Source: Labyrinthula sp. Ha (lineage: Eukaryota > Sar > Bigyra > Labyrinthulida > Labyrinthulaceae). Taken from it: a stretch of DNA of 64,000 bases. The DNA lies in NCBI GenBank assembly GCA_015227615.1, contig JAALGZ010000053.1:62001-126000 (forward strand), written 5' to 3'. The position numbers and the translations under genes are program-made. The first letter of the stretch is position 1. Each line of letters starts with the position of its first letter. This document shows positions 44,763 to 54,470 of the stretch, piece after piece. The notes beneath the pieces are model-generated. The model was not told where the DNA came from and made no database searches. It saw nothing but the letters and a program-made list of their open reading frames with translations.

Positions 44763-46499
44763 ATGTCAAAATATTTGAAAACCCTAATTCTTTGGAAAGT
44801 CCTCACACTCCTAGTCTCTTTACAAAATATTGTTGCTCAAGTTGGACCACTTCCTTTTAACGACCAGCTACAAGAAACAGTCAATATAGATGATGAGGTT
44901 ATTTTTTCTATCTTGAGTCCTGATAGTCAAATGATAATGTTTCAAGAGGAAGTGGGCACAATAGGCGTAGGGTGTCTTGAGAACAACCCCCTTGATGTCG
45001 GTTCCATTCTTCCTTTCCCCGTACAAACCATTGATGAAGGTTACTACATCGTGGTGAACTTTTCAAATATAACTGATCCCTTTACACCTTTACATGGAGA
45101 TAATATTCTTCTCAGTTTAGTTGATTCAGCTGGAAACTGTGTACTTGCTGGAAACAATCCAGTTCACGCATTTATTTATCTTACTTCAGAATCCCCAACA
45201 GCTTCCCCCACAAGTTTCCCTACCAGTGCTCCTTTAGAAGAAATTAACACGGAGATCCCTTGGAATAAACCACAAGAGCTGCAGCGTTGGTCAAATTGGT
45301 TCCAAATAACTGAAGGAGAAACAATTACTTTCAATGTTCTACAAGAACACAATTTATTAGAGCTTGCTAACAGAGAAGCATACGATGATTGCCTTGTAAC
45401 TGAACTTGGTCCTGGTGGTTTGATTGTTGATAAGAATACAGAAAAAGTCACTGTCCCTTTTGGGCAAGCCGGTTCATGGAAATACTTTACCTGTAACAAA
45501 ACAGCTCCTGAACCAGACAATATAGACAATGTGAATGATTGTGTATACTATATACAGAAAATAAGAGTAGAAGTTGTGGAACGTGGAGATGAATATATAT
45601 TGAACTGGAAACTAGAGTTGAATGATGATGACGTTAGGAATTTTCAAGAGTTCAGACAGATTGAACCAAATCAGCCAATACGATTCTTTAATGATGACAG
45701 TGACGCATTGGATATAAGACAGTTTAGTTCAAAAGAAGCGTACGATAATTGTATCTTTTTTCAAAGTGTGAACAATGATCTTACTGAAGATGAGGTTGAT
45801 GTAGTTATAGATGGAAATCCTTCATTTGCAGTAGGAGATACTACAAACAACAACAATGTATTGTACAGGGATTTTTTACAAGGTACACGAAAAGAGTTCC
45901 AGACACTTTATTTTGGAAGTAGTACACAAGTATCCTGTGCAAATCAAGGTGGTGCTTTAGTATCAGCGTGTGAATGTGGAGTCAAGACGCGGTTTAATGT
46001 TTCAGCAATCAACCCTCCAGTGGATGTAGAAGAGGAAGAAAATTCCTTGCTTGATAACATTCACATCCTTGGAGCCGCTGGAGTTGTGGGTGGTCTACTC
46101 TCTGTTGCTCTTTTAGTACTTTGGCAAGTGAGAAAAAATCGAGAAGAGCAGAAACTCCAGAATGCTGCAAATGCAATGGACGCGTTTCATGCCCAGCAAA
46201 TCGCAGAGTCCAAACGCAAATCCGACTCACCTAAGCTTCCTCCAGGTTTTTTCAGTGATGAGGTAGTTCGCGCTAGTCTGGATCGTCCGCGTAGCGTTTC
46301 GGGGACTGACAGTTTTGCTACATTTCAAGTTCCAGCCTCCCCCAGCAGCTACAGGAGTAGACCACCACTACAAAGTGTTCCACGAAGTGTCGCAACTGGT
46401 GTTTCAGGGTACAGCAGCCCTAGCTCTGTACATAGAAGTGAACAGACCTCAAGTAGGAAGCCAAGTTCTCACAAACCCATTGTTAATTTTGAATTGTAG
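44763..46499 (+). CDS. Cupredoxin-like type I membrane protein, paralogue B
   Basis: 578 residues, intronless. The signal peptide is about 1-25. Domain 1 (33-141) is a degenerate beta domain, followed by a stramenopile-style linker SPTASPTSFPTSAP (144-157). Domain 2 (160-274) resembles phytocyanins: FQITEGETITFNV, His196-Asn, Cys210, YFTC with Cys244, Asp259-Cys260 and Gln265. His196, Cys244 and Gln265 match three type-1 copper ligands; Asp259 replaces the second His. Domain 3 (about 298-416) repeats the plan (IRQFSSKEAYDNC, LYRDFLQG, LYFGSSTQVSC, SACECG) without a His ligand. The transmembrane helix is about 433-455, then a 120-residue Ser/Pro-rich cytoplasmic tail. It is closer to paralogue C than to A (EINTxIPWN, LQRWSNWFQ, NVLQEHNLLEL shared). 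Its stop is 11 bp from that of paralogue C. Confidence 0.72.
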   Translation: MSKYLKTLILWKVLTLLVSLQNIVAQVGPLPFNDQLQETVNIDDEVIFSILSPDSQMIMFQEEVGTIGVGCLENNPLDVGSILPFPVQTIDEGYYIVVNFSNITDPFTPLHGDNILLSLVDSAGNCVLAGNNPVHAFIYLTSESPTASPTSFPTSAPLEEINTEIPWNKPQELQRWSNWFQITEGETITFNVLQEHNLLELANREAYDDCLVTELGPGGLIVDKNTEKVTVPFGQAGSWKYFTCNKTAPEPDNIDNVNDCVYYIQKIRVEVVERGDEYILNWKLELNDDDVRNFQEFRQIEPNQPIRFFNDDSDALDIRQFSSKEAYDNCIFFQSVNNDLTEDEVDVVIDGNPSFAVGDTTNNNNVLYRDFLQGTRKEFQTLYFGSSTQVSCANQGGALVSACECGVKTRFNVSAINPPVDVEEEENSLLDNIHILGAAGVVGGLLSVALLVLWQVRKNREEQKLQNAANAMDAFHAQQIAESKRKSDSPKLPPGFFSDEVVRASLDRPRSVSGTDSFATFQVPASPSSYRSRPPLQSVPRSVATGVSGYSSPSSVHRSEQTSSRKPSSHKPIVNFEL

Positions 46500-46510
46500 G
46501 AATTTAATGG

Positions 46511-48148
46511 TTAATTTGGATACGGATAGTCATGTACAGTGTCATTAAAACTGGGGAACCTATTTTGATCTGTTCGAGAAGATGGTCCCCGACTTTGAAA
46601 TTGTCTTATGTCAAAGGTGGTACCTCCAGTAATGCTTTCCTCTGTTGGCGGGAATCCCTGGCTGAGCATATCGTCAATGGAAAATGCTTTCTGTATATGC
46701 GAAGGAGTACTTCCAGTTCGTTCCAATCTATCAAATGCTCTTTCTGCTCTTTGAAAAAATAAACTCTCCTTCTTTCTTCTATTTTGACTATACTTTACAA
46801 ATAGCAACACAAAAAGAACTCCACCAACTACTCCAATTCCAATAAATGCAGCGTTTGCATAAAACAAATCAAGAAGTTCTTCATCAGGTTCGTTTGTGGG
46901 CGCTTCAGTAGGAACTGCATTAATAGCATTCACTGTAAACTCTATTTTTAATCCGCATTTACATGCCGAGATCACCTCCCAATTTTTCCATGGACAACTT
47001 ACTTCGGTGCTACTTCCAAAATATAGGTGCTGGTATTCAGGAAGCGTACCTTGCAAGAAATCTCGGTACAACTTTTCACTAGTATCATCCGCTGTGCTGA
47101 TAATAAACGATGGGTTGCCGCCAATCTCAAAATCGAGCCCCGCTTCTTCAATTTCTCGTGTTGTATTTCTATCAAAAATACAGGCGTCAAATGCTTGCTT
47201 ACTGCTGAATTGCTTAATATCTACATTGTCGGTCACTTTAATGAATCGAACTGGTTGGTCCGCATCAATGACATGAACTGTTTTCAAACTCTCTGCTTCA
47301 TCTTCCCTTTGAGGCAGAACCCAGTTTAATCTATACTCCTCTCCTCTTTCAACCACAGTAACTCTTATTTTTTGATTAAAACAAATACAATCTATGATGT
47401 CAGTACAATTCTCAAAACCTTCTGGAGCAGTCTTATTACAAGTAAAATATCTCATCTCACCAGGATCATGAAAATCAACTGTACTTTCCATTGTCATTCC
47501 ATCGACAATGAACCCTGCTTCTCCCAGAGCATCAACATTACAGCTATCGTAAGCATCTCTGTTCTCTAGCTCTAATAAATTATGCTCCTGAAGAACATTG
47601 AACGTAATAGTTTCTCCCCGAGTAACCTGGAACCAGTTAGACCAACGCTGCAGCTCTGAAGGCCTGTTCCATGGAATATACGTATTTATTTCTTCTAATG
47701 GCTCTGTTGGTGACAAAGTTGGAGAGTTTGAGGCAATCACAATGGTTGCAATAAGCAATTCTCTACCCAAGATAGAACACTCATCATCATCAATAAGAGC
47801 AAAAATAAGTACATCGAATACTTGAGGAACAAATGGATCAAAGATTTCCTCTATTGTAACTGTGAAATGATAACTTCTGGAATCACCTGACCCAATAACC
47901 GTAGTTGCACCCTCAACTAGAGTAGTTGAAAAGTTTGCTGGATTCTGACATGCAACAGTCGTGCCTGGATAATCCTCATTGAATAGGACAAGAGAGGAGT
48001 CTTGATTAGATTGAGCTACACTAAAAACCAGAATAGAATCCAGAGTAACAACTTCTTCCTTTCCCTGGTTAAACCCGATTATCACTTCTGGCCTCTGTGC
48101 CAAAGCTCCTACGAGTATACACAACACAGGTGCTATTAAAGAGAACAT
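46511..48148 (-). CDS. Cupredoxin-like type I membrane protein, paralogue C
   Basis: 545 residues, intronless. The signal peptide is about 1-18 (MFSLIAPVLCILVGALAQ). Domain 1 (22-139) is degenerate; the linker is SPTLSPTEP. Domain 2 (153-267) is phytocyanin-like: FQVTRGETITFNV, His189, Cys203, YFTC with Cys237, Asp253-Cys254 and Gln259. As in A and B, the second His ligand is Asp. Domain 3 (about 292-406) carries IKQFSSKQAFDAC, LYRDFLQG, LYFGSSTEVSC and SACKCG. A second Pro/Thr linker (VPTEAPTNEP) precedes the helix at about 429-451 and a 94-residue tail that differs from those of A and B. B and C look like an inverted local duplication. A TATA-like box lies 47 bp upstream of the start. Confidence 0.72.
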   Translation of the reverse strand: MFSLIAPVLCILVGALAQRPEVIIGFNQGKEEVVTLDSILVFSVAQSNQDSSLVLFNEDYPGTTVACQNPANFSTTLVEGATTVIGSGDSRSYHFTVTIEEIFDPFVPQVFDVLIFALIDDDECSILGRELLIATIVIASNSPTLSPTEPLEEINTYIPWNRPSELQRWSNWFQVTRGETITFNVLQEHNLLELENRDAYDSCNVDALGEAGFIVDGMTMESTVDFHDPGEMRYFTCNKTAPEGFENCTDIIDCICFNQKIRVTVVERGEEYRLNWVLPQREDEAESLKTVHVIDADQPVRFIKVTDNVDIKQFSSKQAFDACIFDRNTTREIEEAGLDFEIGGNPSFIISTADDTSEKLYRDFLQGTLPEYQHLYFGSSTEVSCPWKNWEVISACKCGLKIEFTVNAINAVPTEAPTNEPDEELLDLFYANAAFIGIGVVGGVLFVLLFVKYSQNRRKKESLFFQRAERAFDRLERTGSTPSHIQKAFSIDDMLSQGFPPTEESITGGTTFDIRQFQSRGPSSRTDQNRFPSFNDTVHDYPYPN

Positions 48149-48608
48149 ATCTAAAGTAAAAAATATTAGGCTAAGAATTGGTTTGGTTGGTGCAATTTAT
48201 ATAGTATAACAGGTGTTCCTTTTTCGTTATGTCAACTTTGAAACTTTTCCCAGGAACAGTGGGAACACATTGAATAGCAGGGACATACCCAAGTTCCGTT
48301 AGCTATCGACACGTGATTGGAATCAAAACTTACTAAAGAAATCTTATGATTTTGATGCCAAGTTACATACCGTAAGTTATCAGCATATTCTCTACCCAGT
48401 ATTAGGAAGTCTTTTGGCCTGACTCAACCGTTTGCGCTTTAAGATAAGTGACGAAAAAAACCGGACAAAAACTTATCTTCGGGATAGATATATCTAAACA
48501 AGACAATCTCGTTTAAAATACAACACCATTTTATTCTGTTCTCAATACTCTAAAGCCCAACCAAAAAAAACAGAACTTTCATGAGGAAATTTCTATCTCA
48601 GCGTAGGG
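48149..48608. other. Intergenic region between paralogue C and the GST kappa gene
   Basis: Contains the promoter of paralogue C (TATA-like box and CCGTTA hexamer) and the 3' flank of the GST-kappa-like gene. Nothing else recognised. Confidence 0.5.
48195..48203 (-). promoter_or_regulatory. TATA-like box of paralogue C
   Basis: On the minus strand TATATAAAT lies 47 bp upstream of the ATG, a plausible TATA position for a gene with a short 5' UTR. A CCGTTA hexamer lies further up at 48296-48301. Confidence 0.4.
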
Positions 48609-49364
48609 TTATAATTTGTTCTTATTCTGAAGTCCACTGCCAAAATAAGGTTTATTAAATAGGCAAGCTAAAAGCTCAAACCTGTCTGAGCCAAAGATCA
48701 TAATATCCTCTTGATTAGAACTCGTGTCGCTAATAAACATAGTCGGGGTACCAAACCCACCTCGCCTAACAAGTTCCTCACAATTTCGAAGTAGCTCAGT
48801 CCGTGTTTCGTCATTTTGACTCTCGAGCACTACCCTGTCAATTATATCCCCATCAAACCCTGCTTTCAGCAAACATACCCTTAAGAGCTCTTCCGATATA
48901 ATAATTTCGCCATTTGCATCCCTGTGTTCATCTCCCTGATAAATTGTGTCCGTCAAAATTTCAACAAAATGCAGCTGTGTTTCAGGAGTAACATTTAACC
49001 ATTGTAGAGAAATAATGGACTGTTGAAAAAGATGAATATTTTTAGCGAGCTCAAATAGTTTTTTTGGAAAGTACTTCATTTCATAGTTGAAGAGTTTGGG
49101 AAGATATTCTTGTTGTAGCTCGTTTTTCATTTGCCGATACTTATTCAATATGTGGCCGTGTGGCTTGTTTTTTATAACATGAGTTACTTCGTGAAGGCTT
49201 ACGGGATAAAGACAGAGATCAATGTTCCATATCGGTTGATAATTTCGTAGAAATTTTAAACAAAGAGCCGTGTAAGGTGAAACAACATCGAAGTAGTATT
49301 CTATCTTCATCCTCTTGGGTAAACTGACTGTTTCGTTTTGCTGTAACTTTTGGGCCATTTGCAT
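48609..49364 (-). CDS. GSTK1: Kappa-class glutathione S-transferase-like (DsbA-fold) protein
   Basis: 251 residues; a second ATG at residue 19 (49310) begins the conserved domain and could be the true start. MKIEYYFDVVSPYTALCLKFLRNY is the thioredoxin-like N-terminus, with Ser29 in SPY at the place of the catalytic serine of GSTK/HCCA isomerases. IWNIDLCLYPVSL and NKPHG follow, and the C-terminal GGFGTPTMFISD...MIFGSDRFELLACLFNKPYFG matches GSTK1 closely. The cis-Pro precedes TMF. GSTK enzymes conjugate glutathione in mitochondria or peroxisomes; the C-terminus NKL is not a clear PTS1. The bacterial relatives isomerise 2-hydroxychromene-2-carboxylate. Confidence 0.85.
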   Translation of the reverse strand: MQMAQKLQQNETVSLPKRMKIEYYFDVVSPYTALCLKFLRNYQPIWNIDLCLYPVSLHEVTHVIKNKPHGHILNKYRQMKNELQQEYLPKLFNYEMKYFPKKLFELAKNIHLFQQSIISLQWLNVTPETQLHFVEILTDTIYQGDEHRDANGEIIISEELLRVCLLKAGFDGDIIDRVVLESQNDETRTELLRNCEELVRRGGFGTPTMFISDTSSNQEDIMIFGSDRFELLACLFNKPYFGSGLQNKNKL

Positions 49365-52300
49365 TTGGTCACAACTCTTCTGAGCTGTGGTTGTCCAAAA
49401 TTAGTACAAAGCAAGAAATGATCCTAAGTTCTCTGGTTTTAGCTACAGCGAATAAAGCGCTCTCTAGTGTTACCCTTTTTAGTTTTATATCTAGTTTCCA
49501 CCTCCAAGATCTTTTCCCGTTCTTGAGACGCGACCTACCCCATACATCGTTTTATAAATGAAGACTGGTTATGGATAGTACTTTGTCTGGAAAGGCCTCA
49601 ATTTTTTATTTATATCCTTGTTTTCTTTCTTATTTTTTTAATGAGCACACATTAAGATTTTAAGATTCTATTATTTTTAGTGAATCTAGGAGAAACCAAC
49701 GCGAACATCAAAACTGTAAGTAAAGTAAGCTGCCGTAGGTAGACTAGAAACTTAGGTGTGAACATCATGTTAGGGATAGGTGTCTTTAGATGAAAATGTT
49801 CTAGGACACTTAAAACTAGTCATATGAATGAGAGTGCTAAGCATAGGGACTAGGTTTGATCTATTGATAATTTGTGAACAAAGGTTTTGCCCATATTTTT
49901 CTTATTGATTGGTTCTGATATTTCCCCAACCATTTTGATTTTTTTTGAGAATCAAGTTGATTATTAATAATAGGCTAAGTCTCAATGCCCCGGGATATAT
50001 AAACAAGAAAATACCTCTCATTTTTTTTCCATAGGCAAAGCTTCAAGAAATTAGCCAAATGGCCCAATAGAATCCTATTTCCGGATCATTCCCATTTCCT
50101 GTGGCCAATTTTAAAGGTTTGCACACGGTGTAGAAAATAAGTAACATGTTTTCGGTAAGTTAAAACAGGATTTCATAGCCCATCTTCATTTTGAAAATCA
50201 AAATAAAATCTGAATCAAGTGATAAAATTGAAAATCCCAGTTCTTTTATTTATAATCAGAATGAAAAAAAAATTATGAGATTAATTGTTGATTATTGTTA
50301 TTAAATCAGATGCCTAGTTGAGTACTATGTAGCAAAGATGGTTTTGAATACTGAAACCAACATTTTTTTATTTCTCTTGTAGTGCGCATAGAATCTATTT
50401 GGCAAGAAAACTGTATTCCGCATTAAAGCCCTAGCACCAGCTGACATTGAGATGACAAACTCTATGCGACTTTGGAAAAGGCTTCGACTTGTTTTTTTAG
50501 TCATTTTTTCTAATGAAAGATCTTTGCTAAAATTCATCATCCATGGGGTTTCTCCGTGCTGAACATGTTTCTCATAGAATTCCTTGGTTTCTTATGAATT
50601 AAAATATTCATATACTTAAATGCTACGGCAAAAGCTATTTTCCCGACAATGTAAGGTTCTATATATGATTTTAACAGCTTTGGGGTTCAATCTTTAGAAG
50701 GATGTTACAGAGTTCTACATACAACTGAATATTACCCCGCCTTTCATTTTGTGGCATTTGGATTTCTCATTAACATGTTCTTCTTGTTGGCCTCTCACCA
50801 AGATTTTTGAACTCTCTGCTTCTTCTAAGCCCTTAATATCGTTGACTGCTTGAACATAAATTTTCGAAAGTGCATCTATCCGAAAACCTCCTTTTATGGG
50901 CAAATAGCAGTACAACTACAAAACTAGATTTCTGGAGCTTTTATATTAAGTATCACAATATTATGAAGGGCACTCATACATGCTTTAAATTTTGATGATC
51001 TATAACTAATATATCGTTTACAAATACCTTCAACCTAGGTCGATCACTCATAGAGCATTGGCAAAATATGAAAATGTCATTAGTCATTATACTATAAGGA
51101 ATATCCTTGACTGGAAATAGGTAATGAATGTGGAGTGGTTCACTACTGAATCTAATCTTGGGACTTCCAAATAAGACTTTTATAGAGGTTGTTTAATTTT
51201 TCTCACCCCTCGTAATCCGCCTGTGTAAGCTATAGAGGCTCTATAGATAGTATCAATTCTATTATATTGTTACGACATGAAACGTATTAATTGAGATAGC
51301 GCAAAACTTGTATAGATCAAAAGTTTCAAACTTCCTATAAGGGTAAGGTTATTTTCTCAAAATGAGGTGAACAGGCTTATTCTAGCGTAAGCAAATTTTA
51401 CCTAAATGAAATTGTTCTGAAGAGGAAACATATAGAGCAAATAATGTTTGAGATGAATATATTTACAGCTTGGTACACAATCTTTTTTGTGAACTTAGGA
51501 GTTACTGCTGTTCTTCCAGCTGATAAAAAACCTTATCATGTGCTATGCACCCTGTAGTAGCCGGCATAAAACGTAAATAATAATCTGAAAGACTATCCCT
51601 TTCATCTGACTAATAATCATTTATCTCAGCATCTAGCAGTTTCAAATATTGAGCAACATAGAAAAAAAGATAATGAACAATCTGCTTCCAGTTATAAGGC
51701 AAAGATAGCCCCTGAAGAAATGTGAGAAAATGGTTGGAAATTTGCATGGATTATCTGTTCCATGTAAGGTGAAAACCACATCGAGTTAGCCATTAATAAT
51801 TATCCATAATGTTGTCCTCTTTATTGCGGATTACCTTTGTCCAATAGTTGTTTAAAGCTGATTAAAGGGACTTCCTTCCCTTCATAAGAAATTTTTTAAA
51901 AATTTTCAACAACAAAAATATATATCCAGTAGACGACCCATAGACGAAATAATAGCTTTCAAACCTTCTCGAGAGTGAGTTCATAAAAAAATGAAATTAA
52001 TGTATCTTGAAAACAAATGTCATAAGCTTTTCATGAGCCTTGATTTAGACTGGCCTATAGTCTGTTTCTTTATCCCTGATATAGACCACATCACATAGAG
52101 AAAACTTTGATCAATTTGTGAGATCTACCAATGCAATTAATGTACAAAATGGAACGGAATAAACCAAGATATACTATTACTTATAGATAAATATTATAGT
52201 AAGACATGCAATACTAGAAGATGTGTGGCATAGACGGTATTACACTTTTTAATATAAGAATTGAGTCGAAGTATGAAACATAGTTGTATTACTACATGTC

Positions 52301-54470
52301 TAATCACTAGGATTTTGATGGTCCAATCAAAGTGCATGACATAACCATAAGGCTTTATAAAACCACTAACTACAAGAATCTAAGTCATTAGGTTCAACTA
52401 TATTTCCGAAGTTGTTAATTATGCTCTCAGTTCATATGGTTGTTAAGATTATGCAAACCTTATCTACAGAGACAACAAATGAGTTATCATCATTTTGTAT
52501 AATAGATACTAAGTGAACCGTTGACAACAAATTTAGCTTAAGACTACGACTTATGCCCAAGAATGTAATCTTATGTACAATTATCTCTCAACTAACAGAA
52601 CTAGTTGATTTCAACTCATGCAAACGGAACTCTGTGTCTGGGGTTCATGTTTATTCTTTTTCTGTACAACGCATAGAATTAGATGCCATGATTCAAGAAA
52701 TTAATCTTTTCAATTAATTTAGCAATCTCGTTCATTTTTTAATGGAGATAAAAGAATATATCCTCTTATGAAGAGGAGTATACAAGTCTATATATATGAT
52801 ATAATGTACACAGTAATTCCAAGTGGCATGCTGGAATGTACAAGGTACCCATTCCTCTCTATAGGTTTTTGTTAACTAGAAACAAAAATACATGTTTCCT
52901 GTTTGAAGAGGCTATGAATTTTGTGTTTTTAATCAAGAATAAAGGTTTGTGATCAAATTTCCTAAGCAAAGTGGCATTCTTAATTTGTTTTGCAGGGCAG
53001 GAGCATTGGAGAAAATTTTGAAGAATACATTGGATAACCAAAAAATTTTTGGTTGAATCACCGATACAAACTGTTAACATCTAAAGTGACCTAATAAAAA
53101 CTAAAACTTTATTCCTTCATTTTTTTCTTCTTTCTGATATTCTTCTCTGAAAATATATACTTTAGCAGAAAATATTTCATATTATGGGTGATATTTCAAC
53201 AAATATTTCAGTTCTTCATTTTTTACAAGCATTTTTAGTAGTACAATAATATACTGTAGACTCATAGAAAGGATGTATCATTTTGTCTATAGCGTCGTCC
53301 TGTCGCACTTGCGGATGAAATGAGACGTGTTTCAATATAACCATCTAGAGCAATTATGATTCAAGTTTTTTTCTATTTATGCTTTCCTCTTTAGTTTTAC
53401 AGCTTGATATCTTCACGCCCAGTTTGGGTAGTACTTGAACTTCACCATAGTTTAGATAAGTTCAAGTATTTCCAATTGATAAGGAGAAATCTGTAGCGAA
53501 GTTTTGGGACCGAGGGGAAGATTAACTGATAGACTAAGACAAATATAATATAAAATCTTAAGAGTATTTTCAGTTTGAGTAAACAAAAATATTCTGACAT
53601 TAATTGACTCCAACCTTCTGAGGAGAGGTGTCCAGATTGTTCATCAACGTACGATGTCCTACTCAATTGAACTTTCTTATTTAAAAGAATCGCGAAATGT
53701 CATTGTCTTGTCTTGCATCATATAATCTAATTACTCTAATATATAGTTAAAATAAATGTTGGCCTGGGCCACCACTTAAAATTAGTATTTTGTTATATTC
53801 CCAATGCTATCTTAAAATTTGTAAATCCAACTTTGGATAACAAAGGTAGAGCACGAGCTGTTGTACTTTATGAGTACAAAACAAAATATATTAAAAATAT
53901 TATTCTTTTCTTTTGTTTTAGTTTTTGGAGTTTTTCTTCCTTAATCTTGATTTCACATTTTTCCTTTTTTTATGACGGCTGCATGGGTTAAAAGGTGTCA
54001 CAATGTAACAGAAACAACTCATATTTCTGCAATGTGCAAAGAAGAATCTTGGATGATAAATGATATGATTTTTGAATTAAGTTCTAACTATGTATCTACT
54101 TTTTCAGACCTTGTTCTCTCCTGCTTTTGTTGTCAGTAGAAGTTTCAATTGAAAGGAAGTACTTCAGATCCGAATTAAAAAAACAAACATAATTTGTAAC
54201 CAATCATTGTTATTTCTATTTTTCTAACACAATCTGTGAAATTTTCTTTCTTTTTGTTAATTCTTATCATAAATACCATGAGTTTTCTAGCTCTAAACAT
54301 AGTATGTGCTATCATGCATCGATATATTCATATAGTCCTTGTGTCACTATAAAACACATTGCCCAAAATATTATATGCCTGTCTTGGACACAAAGAAAAT
54401 TATAATGTTCGGATATGCGGCAATAAATCGAAAACAATAAAAAAAGTTGTTTCTTTTCTTAGCAGACAAA
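49365..54470. other. Gene-poor AT-rich stretch
   Basis: No supported gene. MITE-like copy 3 lies at 49853-50319. Short minus-strand frames near 50325-50915, 52859-53080 and 53442-53666 have no recognisable similarity. The final bases before 54471 include a pyrimidine run and TTAG that resemble a splice acceptor in the NAD kinase 5' UTR. Confidence 0.6.
49853..50319 (+). repeat. MITE-like dispersed repeat, copy 3
   Basis: About 467 bp. Opens GTTTGATCTATTGATAATTTG, contains TTCTGATATTTCCCCAACC, TTAGCCAAATGGCCC and GTGTAGAAAATAAGTAA, and closes TTAAATCAGATGCCTAG. CTAG is found at both borders, possibly a target duplication. The length agrees with copies 1 and 2 to within 3 bp. Confidence 0.65.

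Noticed and set aside
50680-50700. GGGGTTCAATC resembling a tRNA B box
   Set aside because: No matching A box or cloverleaf arms were found around it.
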